Below, piece after piece: positions 25,694 to 34,901 of a DNA stretch of 58,326 bases. The position numbers were made by a program, and so were the translations under genes. How positions within the stretch are numbered: the stretch's first letter is position 1; each line of letters opens with the position of its first letter. The notes under the pieces were generated by a model, which was not told the origin of the DNA, made no database searches, and saw only the letters and a list, made by a program, of their open reading frames with translations. Origin of the DNA: Kroppenstedtia sanguinis (GTDB taxonomy: Bacteria; Bacillota; Bacilli; Thermoactinomycetales; DSM-45169); NCBI RefSeq assembly GCF_050433445.1, contig NZ_JBNPXF010000021.1, forward strand, positions 1 through 58,326. The letters run 5' to 3'.

Positions 25694-26421
25694 CCACTCA
25701 CCAACTCCACAAAAGCTTCTTCCAAATCCCTGGCGGACCTAGACAGATCTTCGGTCTCTCCCTGCCAGACCACCCTTCCCTCCTTAAGCACCACCAACCT
25801 TCTACAGATGCGTTGGATCTCATCTAACAAATGGCTGGAGACCAAAAAGGTGATCCCCGCCTCTTGATTCAGCTTCAAAATCAGCTCTCGCAATTGTCGC
25901 ATCCCGATGGGGTCCAACCCGTTGGCCGGTTCATCCAGAATGATCATCTCTGGATCACCCAGCAGTGCCTGGGCAATCCCCAACCGTTGCTTCATGCCCA
26001 AGGAATAGGTTTCCACCTTGTCATCCCCTCGCTTGGACAGATCCACCACCTGTAGCACTTCCTCCACACGGGAGGATATCTTTTTTCTGGGCAGACCCGG
26101 ATCGAGAAGTGCCAAGTTGCTCAGGTTCTCCCGTCCGCTCATATAGGGGAAAAAGACCGGGTTTTCCACAATCGCCCCAATCTTGCCCAAGGCCTGACCC
26201 CGCTCCCTGTGCACCTCCACCTCCGCCACGCGGATCCAGCCCGAGGTAGGGCGGATCAATCCTGTCATCAGCCGGATCAGAGTAGTTTTGCCAGCCCCGT
26301 TGGGACCCAATAAACCACAGATTTCCCCGGATGGAACTGTAAAGTCGACCTGGTCCAACAAGGTGCGACCCCGAACTTTTTTGCACAATCCACTCACTTC
26401 CAACATCGTTTCCATGCTCAT
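25690..26421 (-). CDS. ABC transporter ATP-binding protein
   Basis: 243 aa. Walker A GPNGAGKTTL (about 39-48), signature YSLGMKQRLGIAQALL, Walker B MIILDEPANGLDP, switch His in VSSHLLDE. BcrA/LanF-like subfamily. Start ATG with GAGGAGG upstream. First gene of ATPase-permease-permease-regulator-kinase, so the exporter and its control system are one transcript. Confidence 0.95.
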   Translation of the reverse strand: MSMETMLEVSGLCKKVRGRTLLDQVDFTVPSGEICGLLGPNGAGKTTLIRLMTGLIRPTSGWIRVAEVEVHRERGQALGKIGAIVENPVFFPYMSGRENLSNLALLDPGLPRKKISSRVEEVLQVVDLSKRGDDKVETYSLGMKQRLGIAQALLGDPEMIILDEPANGLDPIGMRQLRELILKLNQEAGITFLVSSHLLDEIQRICRRLVVLKEGRVVWQGETEDLSRSARDLEEAFVELVSG

Positions 26422-26579
26422 CCCTCCTCACATCTCAATGTAGCAACCCTTTCTAAAGGATTTATAAACAAAAAAAAGTTCCGCTGAACCCTCATAGTCC
26501 AGCCGAATCCAACACATTTTGTGATAATATTGAATCGACTTCCCCTTCGGGGAGAATATGACAGAACAGGACTGATTCA

Positions 26580-27194
26580 ATGTTTGGTAAAGTAGCATCC
26601 GATGTACTCGGATTGAGCGACATTGGCTCCGTAATCCAACCCCATGATTATGACAAAGTGGATGCAGACGATTATGTATTGCATGAATATGGGGAGAAAA
26701 TTTTTTTCCTGATCAAATCCAAAGCAGATGAATACTGCTTTACCAACCGAGCCCTCATCCACTTGGACGGAACCAGTGCCACCAACAAAAAGCGCACCCT
26801 GCGCCGTTACGACTACTTCAGACACCCGATCTCCCATGTCGTATTGGAAACCGCCGGCACCGTCGACTTGGATGTAGAAATCAAATTCGTCATCGGTCCC
26901 CAAGAATATTCCATCGACGTTCATAAAAAGCACCTGGAAGATCTGAAGGATCTCTACAAATCCCTGCTTAAAATCGAGGAAATCACCGCAGAAAACCAGG
27001 TATTGATGGATTATGGAAAAGAGAGCCTGCAATTAGCATCGCAAACCTTGAGCCAAGTCCGCAGCCTCGACGGATCCCTGCCTGAGCAATTCAACGAATT
27101 GAATCAGAACGCTTTTTCCTGGTTGGCGAACCTTCAAAAACAATATGTGCTCAAAGATTTCGGCTTTATCTTTGAGCGCTTCATCAATCATTGA
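26580..27194 (+). CDS. YvbH-like PH-domain protein
   Basis: 204 aa. N-terminal bacterial PH domain (about 1-125): EYGEKIFFLIKSKADEYCFTNRALIHLDG, then KRTLRRYDYFRHPISHVVLETAGTVDLD. The C-terminal helical part (about 130-200) resembles the YvbH oligomerisation region. B. subtilis YvbH is of unknown function. Soluble, no signal peptide. AGGA lies 8 nt before the ATG; -10-like GATAAT upstream. Monocistronic, divergent from the ABC operon. Confidence 0.85.
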   Translation: MFGKVASDVLGLSDIGSVIQPHDYDKVDADDYVLHEYGEKIFFLIKSKADEYCFTNRALIHLDGTSATNKKRTLRRYDYFRHPISHVVLETAGTVDLDVEIKFVIGPQEYSIDVHKKHLEDLKDLYKSLLKIEEITAENQVLMDYGKESLQLASQTLSQVRSLDGSLPEQFNELNQNAFSWLANLQKQYVLKDFGFIFERFINH

Positions 27195-27341
27195 TCCAGC
27201 CCGATCCCTGGAAATCGCGAGCTCCTGAGTTTCAGGAGTTTCCAGGATCCTTCGACTGTAGAGATGGACCCGATTATGCTATACTCTTGGTTAAAGTGAA
27301 CATCGGATCCCGCTCCGAAGACAGAAAGGGTGTTTAAAAAA

Positions 27342-28052
27342 ATGGAAATGATGGATGCCAATCAGATTATTGAATTTATCCGAACCAGCGAGAAGGAAAC
27401 ACCAGTCAAGGTACATATCAAAGGGAATCTTGACGGAATCGACTTCGGAGAGAAAGTCCACGCCTTCATCACGGGAAATGTGGGAGTCCTGTTTGGAGAT
27501 TGGGGAGAAGTAGAACCGATCTTGGAGACTCACAAAGATCGGATTGAAGACCTGGTGGTAGAAAACGATCGTCGCAATTCTGCCATCCCCCTTCTGGATC
27601 TGAAACAGATCCACGCCCGCATCGAACCCGGTGCCATCATCCGGGATCAGGTGGAAATCGGAAAAAATGCGGTGATCATGATGGGCGCCTCCATCAATAT
27701 CGGAGCCGTCATCGGGGAAGGCACAATGATCGATATGAACGTCGTCGTTGGAGGTCGGGGGACCATCGGCAACAACTGCCACATCGGCGCCGGAGCTGTC
27801 ATCGCCGGTGTGGTCGAACCTCCATCCGCCCAACCCGTCATCATCGAAGATGATGTCGTCGTCGGAGCCAATGCCGTCATCCTGGAAGGGGTGCGCGTGG
27901 GCCAAGGTTCCGTGGTAGCCGCCGGTGCCATTGTAGTGGAGGATGTACCGGCAAACAGCGTCGTAGCCGGTACCCCCGCCCGGGTGATCAAGACCATCGA
28001 TGAAAAAACCCGCTCCAAAACCGAAATCAAACAGGAATTGCGCCAGCTTTGA
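27342..28052 (+). CDS. dapH: Tetrahydrodipicolinate N-acetyltransferase
   Basis: 236 aa. Acetylates 2,3,4,5-tetrahydropyridine-2,6-dicarboxylate, the entry of the acetylated branch to meso-diaminopimelate and lysine. N-terminal MEMMDANQIIEFI matches DapH starts; the C-terminal half (about 90-205) is a left-handed beta helix of hexapeptide repeats (GAIIRD, IGKNAVIM, IGAVIGEG). A GTG four codons earlier (27330) is in frame, but homologues begin at the ATG. Heads a three-gene lysine operon. Confidence 0.95.
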   Translation: MEMMDANQIIEFIRTSEKETPVKVHIKGNLDGIDFGEKVHAFITGNVGVLFGDWGEVEPILETHKDRIEDLVVENDRRNSAIPLLDLKQIHARIEPGAIIRDQVEIGKNAVIMMGASINIGAVIGEGTMIDMNVVVGGRGTIGNNCHIGAGAVIAGVVEPPSAQPVIIEDDVVVGANAVILEGVRVGQGSVVAAGAIVVEDVPANSVVAGTPARVIKTIDEKTRSKTEIKQELRQL

Positions 28053-28123
28053 ATTACCGGGGCCGTCTGCGGGCGGCCCTTCTTTTTACTTCCAGTAAAC
28101 TCGAAGGTGAGGGAGAGGCCACG

Positions 28124-29326
28124 ATGACCGACTGGCTGGAACTGGACCGACGCTACTTGATGCCCACTTACCATCGGTTGCCCATCGCCATCACTCAGGC
28201 GAAGGGCAACTACCTGTACGACACAGAGGGAAAATCCTACCTGGACCTATTCACAGGATTGGCCGTCAACATCCTCGGCCATTCCCACCCGACACTGTTG
28301 AAAGCCCTTCATGAGCAAGGCGATCGCTTCCTCCACCTCTCCAACAAATTTCTCAATCCCCCTGCCATCCGTTTGGCACAGCGTCTCAGTGACCACAGCA
28401 TCCAGGGACAAGTCTTTTTTGTCAACTCCGGGGCGGAAGCGACAGAAGCAGCCGTCAAGCTGGTCCACAAATGGTCTAAGAAACAGGAAGACGGAAAAAA
28501 TGGATTTGTAGTGATGAAAAAAAGCTTCCATGGACGCACCCTGGGAGCGGTGCGACTCACCCGACAGCCCGGTGTCTATCAAGATTTCCCGCAACCGGAA
28601 TTCCCGGTCTATGAAGTGGAACCCAACCGGATCGAAGAGCTGCACCAGATCTGTGCGGAGGAGAAGCCGGCAGCCCTGCTGGCGGAACCCATCCTCGGCT
28701 CCGGCGGGGTGCAACCCCTGGATCTCAGCTACCTGCAAGAGATGGCCCGCCTCTGCCGGGAACAGGGCATGCTCCTGATCATGGACGAGATCCAGACCGG
28801 AGTGGGACGGACCGGAACCCTGTTCGCTTATCAGCAGGCCGGGCTGAAGCCGGATCTGATCCTCTTTGCCAAAGGGGTGGGCGGCGGTCTCCCCCTGGGC
28901 GGGATCATCGCCGGCGACAGACTGAAGGACCTCTTTCGACCGGGAGACCACGGCACCACCTTCGCTCCCTCCCCCTTGAGTGCTGCCTTGGGCAACGCCG
29001 TCCTCGATGTTCTGTTTGATCAGGGGCAACTGGAACAAGGTAGAGAAAACGCTCAATATCTATGGAAACAACTAGAGGAACTTCAGAATCGTTTTCCTGC
29101 AGTAATCGGAGAGATCCGCGGACGGGGAATGATGATCGGGATCGATACCATGCTTACACCAGAGCAAGCGGCCCAGTTACAGCTGGATCTGCTCCAGGAC
29201 GGTGTATTGATCGATATCACCCAACAGACGATCCTTCGCCTCCTGCCCCCCCTCACCCTAGCCCCGGAGGAGACCGCAAGATTTATGCAAAAGTTGCAAT
29301 CCAGACTGCAACCCATCTTGACTTAA
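28124..29326 (+). CDS. Class III aminotransferase, probable N-acetyl-LL-diaminopimelate aminotransferase
   Basis: 400 aa. Acetylornithine aminotransferase (ArgD)-like fold-type I enzyme: MPTYHRLPIAITQAKG, FVNSGAEATEAAVKL, MDEIQTGVGRTGTLFAYQ, PLP lysine in LILFAKGVGGGLPLGG. It lies between dapH and dapL, so the probable reaction is transamination to N-acetyl-LL-diaminopimelate. Bacillus subtilis uses the class I enzyme PatA for this step. Start ATG with GAGGGAGAGG upstream; the frame is open back to 28049 without similarity. It could act in arginine synthesis too. Confidence 0.88.
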   Translation: MTDWLELDRRYLMPTYHRLPIAITQAKGNYLYDTEGKSYLDLFTGLAVNILGHSHPTLLKALHEQGDRFLHLSNKFLNPPAIRLAQRLSDHSIQGQVFFVNSGAEATEAAVKLVHKWSKKQEDGKNGFVVMKKSFHGRTLGAVRLTRQPGVYQDFPQPEFPVYEVEPNRIEELHQICAEEKPAALLAEPILGSGGVQPLDLSYLQEMARLCREQGMLLIMDEIQTGVGRTGTLFAYQQAGLKPDLILFAKGVGGGLPLGGIIAGDRLKDLFRPGDHGTTFAPSPLSAALGNAVLDVLFDQGQLEQGRENAQYLWKQLEELQNRFPAVIGEIRGRGMMIGIDTMLTPEQAAQLQLDLLQDGVLIDITQQTILRLLPPLTLAPEETARFMQKLQSRLQPILT

Positions 29327-29343
29327 AGGAGGGAAATGAGTCC

Positions 29344-30477
29344 ATGAACCGCATTCTGCACCCCTTTGTGGAAGTTCGCCGCCAACTTCACCGCATCCCG
29401 GAGTTGGGATTTGCCGAATTTAAAACGCAGAGTTTTATTTTGGAGTTTCTGTCTCGCTTCCCCTCCGACAGGCTGGAAGTGAAAACTTGGCGTACCGGGG
29501 TGCTGGCCAAGGTGAAGGGGACTCGCCCCCGCCGCACTCTCGCTTGGCGTACCGACATCGACGGCCTGCCCATCGAGGAGGAGACCGGGCTGGACTTCGC
29601 CTCGGAACATTCCGGCCGTATGCATGCCTGCGGCCATGATCTGCACATGGCGATCGCTCTGGGAATCCTGCACCACTTTGTGGAACACCCAGTCCGAGAG
29701 GATCTCTTGTTTCTGTTTCAACCCGCAGAGGAGGGACCTGGGGGCGCCTGGCCCATGCTACAGAGTGAAGAGTTTCAATCCTGGAAACCGGATCAGATCT
29801 TCGGACTTCACATCGGACCCGAATATCCAGTAGGAACTATCGCCACACGACCGGGAATTCTGTTCGCCAATACTTCGGAACTGTATATCGACCTGATCGG
29901 AGTGAGCGGCCACGCCTCCTTGCCCCATCGCTCCAATGACATGGTGATCGCCGCCTCTCAGCTGGCGATGCAATTGCAGACGATAATTTCCCGCAACATC
30001 GACCCACTGGATGCCGCCATCCTCACCCTGGGCAAGGTAACTATCGGCACCAAACAAAATATCATCCCTGGTCAAGCCCGGCTGGAGGGCACAATCCGCA
30101 CTTTGTCCATGGACTCCATGGAACAGATTAAAAACCGCATACAGGCCCTGGTCCGTGGAATTGAGACCGGTTTTGCCTGTGAAGCCCACATCGACTGGGG
30201 AGCCAACTACTGTCAGGTGGAGAACGAAGAGAGCCTGACTCGAGAATTTATGGACTGGGCTAACAGGGAAGGGGGGGTTCACGTAGTGGAATGTCGGGAA
30301 GCGATGGCCGGAGAAGACTTCGGCTACTTCCTGCGAGAGATTCCCGGCATGATGTTCTGGCTAGGCGTCGACAGCCCCCATGGCCTGCATCATCCCTCCC
30401 TACTCCCCGACGAAGGGGCGATCCCGACAGCGATCGACCTGATAACCCAGTACCTTACTTGGAAAGCCGACTGTTAA
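29344..30477 (+). CDS. dapL: N-acetyldiaminopimelate deacetylase (M20 family)
   Basis: 377 aa. Removes acetate from N-acetyl-LL-diaminopimelate. M20 metal-binding motifs: HACGHDLHMAIALG, PAEEGPGGA, and HHPSLLPDEGAI at the C-terminus. Start ATG with AAAGGAGGG about 11 nt upstream, 17 bp after the aminotransferase. The frame is open back to 29062, but that is the aminotransferase read in another phase. A terminator follows at once. Confidence 0.93.
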   Translation: MNRILHPFVEVRRQLHRIPELGFAEFKTQSFILEFLSRFPSDRLEVKTWRTGVLAKVKGTRPRRTLAWRTDIDGLPIEEETGLDFASEHSGRMHACGHDLHMAIALGILHHFVEHPVREDLLFLFQPAEEGPGGAWPMLQSEEFQSWKPDQIFGLHIGPEYPVGTIATRPGILFANTSELYIDLIGVSGHASLPHRSNDMVIAASQLAMQLQTIISRNIDPLDAAILTLGKVTIGTKQNIIPGQARLEGTIRTLSMDSMEQIKNRIQALVRGIETGFACEAHIDWGANYCQVENEESLTREFMDWANREGGVHVVECREAMAGEDFGYFLREIPGMMFWLGVDSPHGLHHPSLLPDEGAIPTAIDLITQYLTWKADC

Positions 30478-30480
30478 CGA

Positions 30481-30510
30481 GAAAGAGACGGTATATAGCC
30501 GTCTCTTTTT
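30481..30510 (+). terminator. Terminator of the dap operon
   Basis: GAAAGAGACGG-TATATAG-CCGTCTCTTTTT hairpin with T run, 3 bp after the dapL stop. Confidence 0.9.
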
Positions 30511-30623
30511 CCGTCTACCCGGATAGACACACCTGTTACAACACCGGTGTTCATATCCGCTTCAGACATACACAACGAAACGAAACTCGTCAGCCTCAAG
30601 CGATTTTTTGTTGCCTCATTCAT

Positions 30624-31271
30624 TCATGGGATTTTCGCAACCTCTCCAGATGGACCAATCCTTCTGATGAGGATGTGAGGGATTACCAACAGCAACACTA
30701 TGGAGATGTAAAGGCCAATGGTATAGCTGGTAGCATAATCGAAACCGAATCCCTGATGGAAAAGAGAAGTGATGAGGTGAATCAACAGGTTTGTAAAACA
30801 AAAGGCGTAACTTCGGATCATCCAGTTCCGGTGCCGGATCATTCGTTTCTTTTTGATTTGGATGAGCGCCGTAATGGTGATCAGTGGCCATACCATATTC
30901 AGCAAATTGAACCCGATACTGCTGATTTTTCCTCCGGTGGCGTAAGGCGCCATATATCCGGAAGTCAGCACAACAAGGAGCACGGACACCATATAGACGT
31001 AGCCGTTGATGCGATGGAGCTTGCGGCTTTTTTCAAAAAACCGTTTGGAAAAGTTGAACAGCCCCGACGCCATGGCTATACATGCAAATGCCACATGAAC
31101 GTACATCACGTTTAACCAGACTGGGAGATTCAACTCGCGCTTAAGTCCGGTTTTATGGCTTAAAAATCCCTCGGCTGCAGGGTCGAACACGAAATTTTTC
31201 GCCAAGGCGTAAAGGATAAACAGAATGCTTACACCCGCCAAAAGTCCGTATAATGTTTTCCGTTTCTTCAT
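30624..31271 (-). CDS. DUF2306-type membrane protein
   Basis: About 215 aa with seven or so hydrophobic segments: MKKRKTLYGLLAGVSILFIL at the start, then MYVHVAFACIAMASG and a central HRINGYVYMVSVLL. RHRNWMIRSYAFCFTNLLIHL is the most conserved-looking block. The family function is unknown. An upstream ATG at 31310 is in frame; neither start has an ideal ribosome site. It lies 53 bp after a DJ-1 fusion gene on the same strand, so the two may be co-transcribed. Confidence 0.82.
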   Translation of the reverse strand: MKKRKTLYGLLAGVSILFILYALAKNFVFDPAAEGFLSHKTGLKRELNLPVWLNVMYVHVAFACIAMASGLFNFSKRFFEKSRKLHRINGYVYMVSVLLVVLTSGYMAPYATGGKISSIGFNLLNMVWPLITITALIQIKKKRMIRHRNWMIRSYAFCFTNLLIHLITSLFHQGFGFDYATSYTIGLYISIVLLLVIPHILIRRIGPSGEVAKIP

Positions 31272-31323
31272 GTGATCCAACACTCCCGCGGCCCCAAAAT
31301 TATTACCCATACACCATTCCGGG

Positions 31324-32358
31324 TCAGGAGACCCGTTTTCCTGTTAATTTGGATGCCGGCAGTATACCTGCTTTGGCGATTCCGGTCATTTGATCACCGT
31401 CGGCGGCAACTTCGAATTTCAGATTTAAGCGCATGGGTTTCGTGATTCGAAGCGACCAGGTAAGTTTGTTGTCCCGAAGCACGGGGTTCATCAATTCGAC
31501 CGTTTCGTCTCCTTGTGTTGCCGTACCTTGGATCATTCCATCACTTGACGCGATCGAGAGCTTGACTTCCAGTTTCCCGACGGGTGTGGCGATGGTCGTA
31601 TCCCAATCTCCGTCAAAGGCCGATGCCTGTGTGATTTTGTGATCCATGGTGCCGTCATTCGTCGCCGCCAGGTCTGCCGCGATGTTCGGTTCGTCGCCCC
31701 GCAATATTTTATCAGTGCCGGGTGCCATTCCGGATTCCCGCCAAACCGTTCCCCTCCGTTCAAATTCGAACAACTCCTCCACCGCGTGTGCTATCCGCGG
31801 TCCTAGCTCACGTTCCACCAGGTACAGAGCCACATCGAGTCCCGAAGTTACACCGCCACCGGTCACCAGATTGCCGTCATCCACGATCCGTGCCGGGATG
31901 GGAATGGCTCCGGTTGCTCCAAGTAAATCCATGCCCAGATGGTTCGTTACCGCCGGTCTCCCTTCCAACAATCCTCCCATGGCCAGCATCAGAGAACCGC
32001 CACATACCGTGGCGACTACGGTATTTTTTTGGCGGAAAGCCTCCGCAACCAAACCTGCCAATTCGGTATTCATGGCTCGGCCTAGAATAGCCGGGATCGT
32101 GTTCGGACCCTCTCCTTCAATCTCACCGGATGCACCCGGCACGAGAATGATGCCCCCACGTTCCGGGTCGAGTCTGCCGTCCGCTTCAATTTTCAACCCG
32201 TTGATGCCGCTGGGAACGGGCCTCGGCCCTTCGGCGGTGACGAATTCCACTTTTAATGCGTTTTCAGCATTCATGGCGGCGGCGCAAAATACCTCGTATG
32301 GTGCAATGGCATCCAGCAAGTCGAAGCCATCAAAAAGCACGATTTGAACTGATAACAT
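31324..32358 (-). CDS. DJ-1/PfpI protein with extra C-terminal beta-rich domain
   Basis: 344 aa from the ATG at 32358 (AAGGGGGAAC upstream); an open stretch to 32478 has no such site. Residues 1-200 form a DJ-1/PfpI domain with the nucleophile Cys in VATVCGGSLMLAMGG and EVFCAAA near the N-terminus, closest in style to isonitrile hydratase/ThiJ proteins. Residues about 232-344 form a separate domain (FDGDWDTTIATPVGKLEVKL to SKLTGKRVS), probably a beta barrel. Domain partner and substrate unknown. Divergent from a two-component system. Confidence 0.87.
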   Translation of the reverse strand: MLSVQIVLFDGFDLLDAIAPYEVFCAAAMNAENALKVEFVTAEGPRPVPSGINGLKIEADGRLDPERGGIILVPGASGEIEGEGPNTIPAILGRAMNTELAGLVAEAFRQKNTVVATVCGGSLMLAMGGLLEGRPAVTNHLGMDLLGATGAIPIPARIVDDGNLVTGGGVTSGLDVALYLVERELGPRIAHAVEELFEFERRGTVWRESGMAPGTDKILRGDEPNIAADLAATNDGTMDHKITQASAFDGDWDTTIATPVGKLEVKLSIASSDGMIQGTATQGDETVELMNPVLRDNKLTWSLRITKPMRLNLKFEVAADGDQMTGIAKAGILPASKLTGKRVS

Positions 32359-32534
32359 CGATAGTTCCCCCTTATCCCAAGTACCGTCCGTGCTCACAAT
32401 GGAATCATAACCATTGAATATCTCAAAGGAAGTTGTAAAAAGGTCACAAAACAATAAACAATGCATCACAAACCACAAGGTTTCATTTGACCTTGAAGAA
32501 AAATGATAAACTAGGAGTTAAAGGTGGGATATTC

Positions 32535-33224
32535 ATGAGTGCAGTAAATACGATCCTCGTTGTAGACGATGACCCAAGTATCGTTGACCTGTTGAGAGAT
32601 TTTTTGGAGAACGAAAACTTTCGCGTGATCACCGCTTGCGATTCCGCTCAAGCTTGGGCCGTATTTGAACAGAGTACCATCCATTGCATGATTCTGGACA
32701 TCATGATGCCGGGACAAAACGGGTTTGAGTTATGCCGCCGGATTCGGTCAAAGAGCAACGTTCCGATCCTTTTCTTGAGTGCTCGCAGCGATGATGTAGA
32801 CAAGATTCGAGGGCTGACCCTCGGTGGCGATGACTATATCGTCAAAACCGCTTCACCTGGAGAGATTATTGCCAGAGTAAAAGCCGTATTGCGGCGTTCC
32901 CCTTCCCAGCAACAAATGGAAGAAAGGATCCTAGATTATGGCCGCATCAAGGTCAATCTGTCCACAAGAGAAGTCGTAGTGGAAGAAAAGAAGGTAGTGC
33001 TCACACCGAAGGAATATGAGCTGTTGCGATTATTTGCCGAACATCCAAGACATGTTTTTTCATACGAACAATTACTTGCAAAATTTTGGGATGGGGTGGG
33101 CGATAAGCATACGATTCGGGTTCATCTCAGTCGGCTTCGCGAGAAAATCGAATCGGATCCAAACCATCCACAACACCTAGTCAATGTATGGGGAGTAGGA
33201 TATCGCTTTGAGGGGATCAAATGA
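32535..33224 (+). CDS. OmpR-family response regulator
   Basis: 229 aa from the ATG at 32535, preceded by AAAGGTGGG; a frame start at 32487 is unlikely. Receiver: VVDDDPSIVD, phospho-Asp in MILDIMMPGQNG, conserved Lys in YIVKTASPGEI (usual KP is KT here). Winged helix about 130-229 with LTPKEYELLRLFAEHP and VWGVGYRFEG. Overlaps the kinase gene by 4 bp. Located divergently from the DJ-1 gene, which is a possible target. Confidence 0.93.
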   Translation: MSAVNTILVVDDDPSIVDLLRDFLENENFRVITACDSAQAWAVFEQSTIHCMILDIMMPGQNGFELCRRIRSKSNVPILFLSARSDDVDKIRGLTLGGDDYIVKTASPGEIIARVKAVLRRSPSQQQMEERILDYGRIKVNLSTREVVVEEKKVVLTPKEYELLRLFAEHPRHVFSYEQLLAKFWDGVGDKHTIRVHLSRLREKIESDPNHPQHLVNVWGVGYRFEGIK

Positions 33225-34552
33225 GGACCATCCGCATTCGCACTTTTACCATGCTTTGTTTTCTCTTTATACTTCAAATGCCATGGCTCTCTTTTGTCAC
33301 AGCGCACTTTATGGAAACAAATACGCTCAGCTTAGCAAAAAGTCCGCCACAAAATGAGACCCTGCAAAGACATTTGAGCGAGGCGATTCACCTGATCGAA
33401 ACCAACCCGGACAAATGGAAGGATTCAAATTGGCAAAACCAATTGGATACCCAATTGCAAAAATCGCAGATGGGTGTGGCTATTCGATCTGCGTCAAATC
33501 AGGAAATTTTTCAGTCCGACCCGGAGCGCCGTGGCGCCTTGTCGTCAACGGAACAGTTCTCCGTCATCGAAGATGGTCATTTGCTGGGAAGGGTTACTCT
33601 TTATCTGCCAAAATCCAATACAGTTCAATGGATTTCGTCCTTTGCCGGACTGCTGCTCGCTTTCTTTGTCGTCGGTATTGAAATGAGACGGTTCCTGCTC
33701 AAGCCCCTCGAGAAGATGAGCTTTGCAGCCAGACAAATTGCTTCAGGGGATTGGGAGGTGCAGTACCCCTCGTCCAGAATCACGGAAATCGCCGAAGTAC
33801 GCGATGGGTTTGAAGTGATGGTGAAGGGACTGCAAAAATCCTATCGGAAACAGGCGGAATTGGAAGAAGACCGTAGATTCATGATTGCCGCTGTCGCACA
33901 TGATTTACGGACGCCGTTGTTCGCCTTGCGAGGTTATTTGGAGGGTCTGGAACAAGGGATTGCTCAAACACCGGAGAAAACAGCAAAATATTTGAGGGTT
34001 TGTAAGGAAAAAACGGCGCAATTGGATCGGCTGGTAGAAGACCTTTTCACATTTACGAAAATGGAGTACTTGGATACGAAATTGAACAACCAGACCGTTG
34101 ATCTTAAACTCATACTTCAGAAGTCGATTGACAATTTAGACCCGCTGGCCCGACAAAAACATATCTCGATCTCAAACCATTCTGCAGAGGATTGCATCAT
34201 TAACGGAGACACTCACTTATTGGAGCGCGCCATAAATAATTTGCTGGATAATGCCATCAGACACACACCCACCGATGGTGAAATTGTGGTCCAATGCTAT
34301 AAAGAGGGCAACAAGGTAAAGTTTACGATCCATGATACAGGCCCAGGCTTCTCCTCGGAAGAACTGCAACGGGTTTTTGAACCCCTATATCGTGGCGAAA
34401 TCTCCCGAAGTCGATCCACTGGAGGGAGTGGACTGGGGTTAACTATTTCACAAAGAATTATTAGGAAACACAGAGGCGATCTTTATATAAATAGCCATTC
34501 AGGGGAGGGAGCCATGCTGACAGGTTGGATCCCTGCAACAGAGCGAACTTAA
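33221..34552 (+). CDS. Two-component sensor histidine kinase
   Basis: 443 aa. TM1 about 7-27, extracytoplasmic loop to about 130, TM2 about 132-150, HAMP, HisKA with AAVAHDLRTPLFALRGY, N box NLLDNAIRHTPTDG, G boxes DTGPGFSSEELQRVFEPLYRG and GGSGLGLTISQRII. Partner of the regulator just upstream. The signal is unknown. Its 3' end is followed by a short MITE copy and a terminator. Confidence 0.93.
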   Translation: MRTIRIRTFTMLCFLFILQMPWLSFVTAHFMETNTLSLAKSPPQNETLQRHLSEAIHLIETNPDKWKDSNWQNQLDTQLQKSQMGVAIRSASNQEIFQSDPERRGALSSTEQFSVIEDGHLLGRVTLYLPKSNTVQWISSFAGLLLAFFVVGIEMRRFLLKPLEKMSFAARQIASGDWEVQYPSSRITEIAEVRDGFEVMVKGLQKSYRKQAELEEDRRFMIAAVAHDLRTPLFALRGYLEGLEQGIAQTPEKTAKYLRVCKEKTAQLDRLVEDLFTFTKMEYLDTKLNNQTVDLKLILQKSIDNLDPLARQKHISISNHSAEDCIINGDTHLLERAINNLLDNAIRHTPTDGEIVVQCYKEGNKVKFTIHDTGPGFSSEELQRVFEPLYRGEISRSRSTGGSGLGLTISQRIIRKHRGDLYINSHSGEGAMLTGWIPATERT

Positions 34553-34584
34553 TATCAGTTCCCTCCAAACGATTTCAGTATTAA

Positions 34585-34667
34585 CAGACGTGTTGATTAG
34601 CGATATTTTACGATGGGGTCAGTGGGAAGAGCAAAAGGATCGTTTTGTTGGTTAATCAACAGACTTG
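34585..34667 (+). mobile_element. Minimal MITE-like element, copy F
   Basis: 83 bp. Ends CAGACGTGTTGATTAGC and TTAATCAACAGACTTG; flanks CAGTATTAA and CAGTATCAA match at 8 of 9 positions. It keeps the outer arms (GATATTTTACGATGGG, GAGCAAAAGGATCG) but lacks the whole central hairpin present in copies A, C and D. It is therefore a deletion derivative, or the hairpin is an added module. Confidence 0.78.
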
Positions 34668-34732
34668 CAGTATCAAATATTGTTTAGTTGAATCATGACC
34701 AGGTCAATCGCGAAGATGCGAGTGAGAACTGC

Positions 34733-34768
34733 AAAAGAGTCACCTTCAAAAACAGAGGTGACTCTTTT
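34733..34768. terminator. Symmetrical terminator after the kinase
   Basis: AAAAGAGTCACCT-TCAAAAAC-AGAGGTGACTCTTTT: a 12-bp-class stem flanked by A and T runs. It separates the two-component operon from the YhhN gene. Confidence 0.8.
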
Positions 34769-34901
34769 GCATGATCGCCGTCGTGATTCCATCCTTTTCG
34801 ACAACCTCGAAAAAATAAAAATGCTTGCTCAACCTACAACAAGGGATAGATCCTCAACAGATGGAATACAGGTTAGCAAGAGGAGGAAGGAGGTCATCCG
34901 C

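Noticed and set aside
30540..30551. Palindrome AACACCGGTGTT after the dap operon
   Set aside because: Single short palindrome with no promoter or second copy nearby; likely chance.
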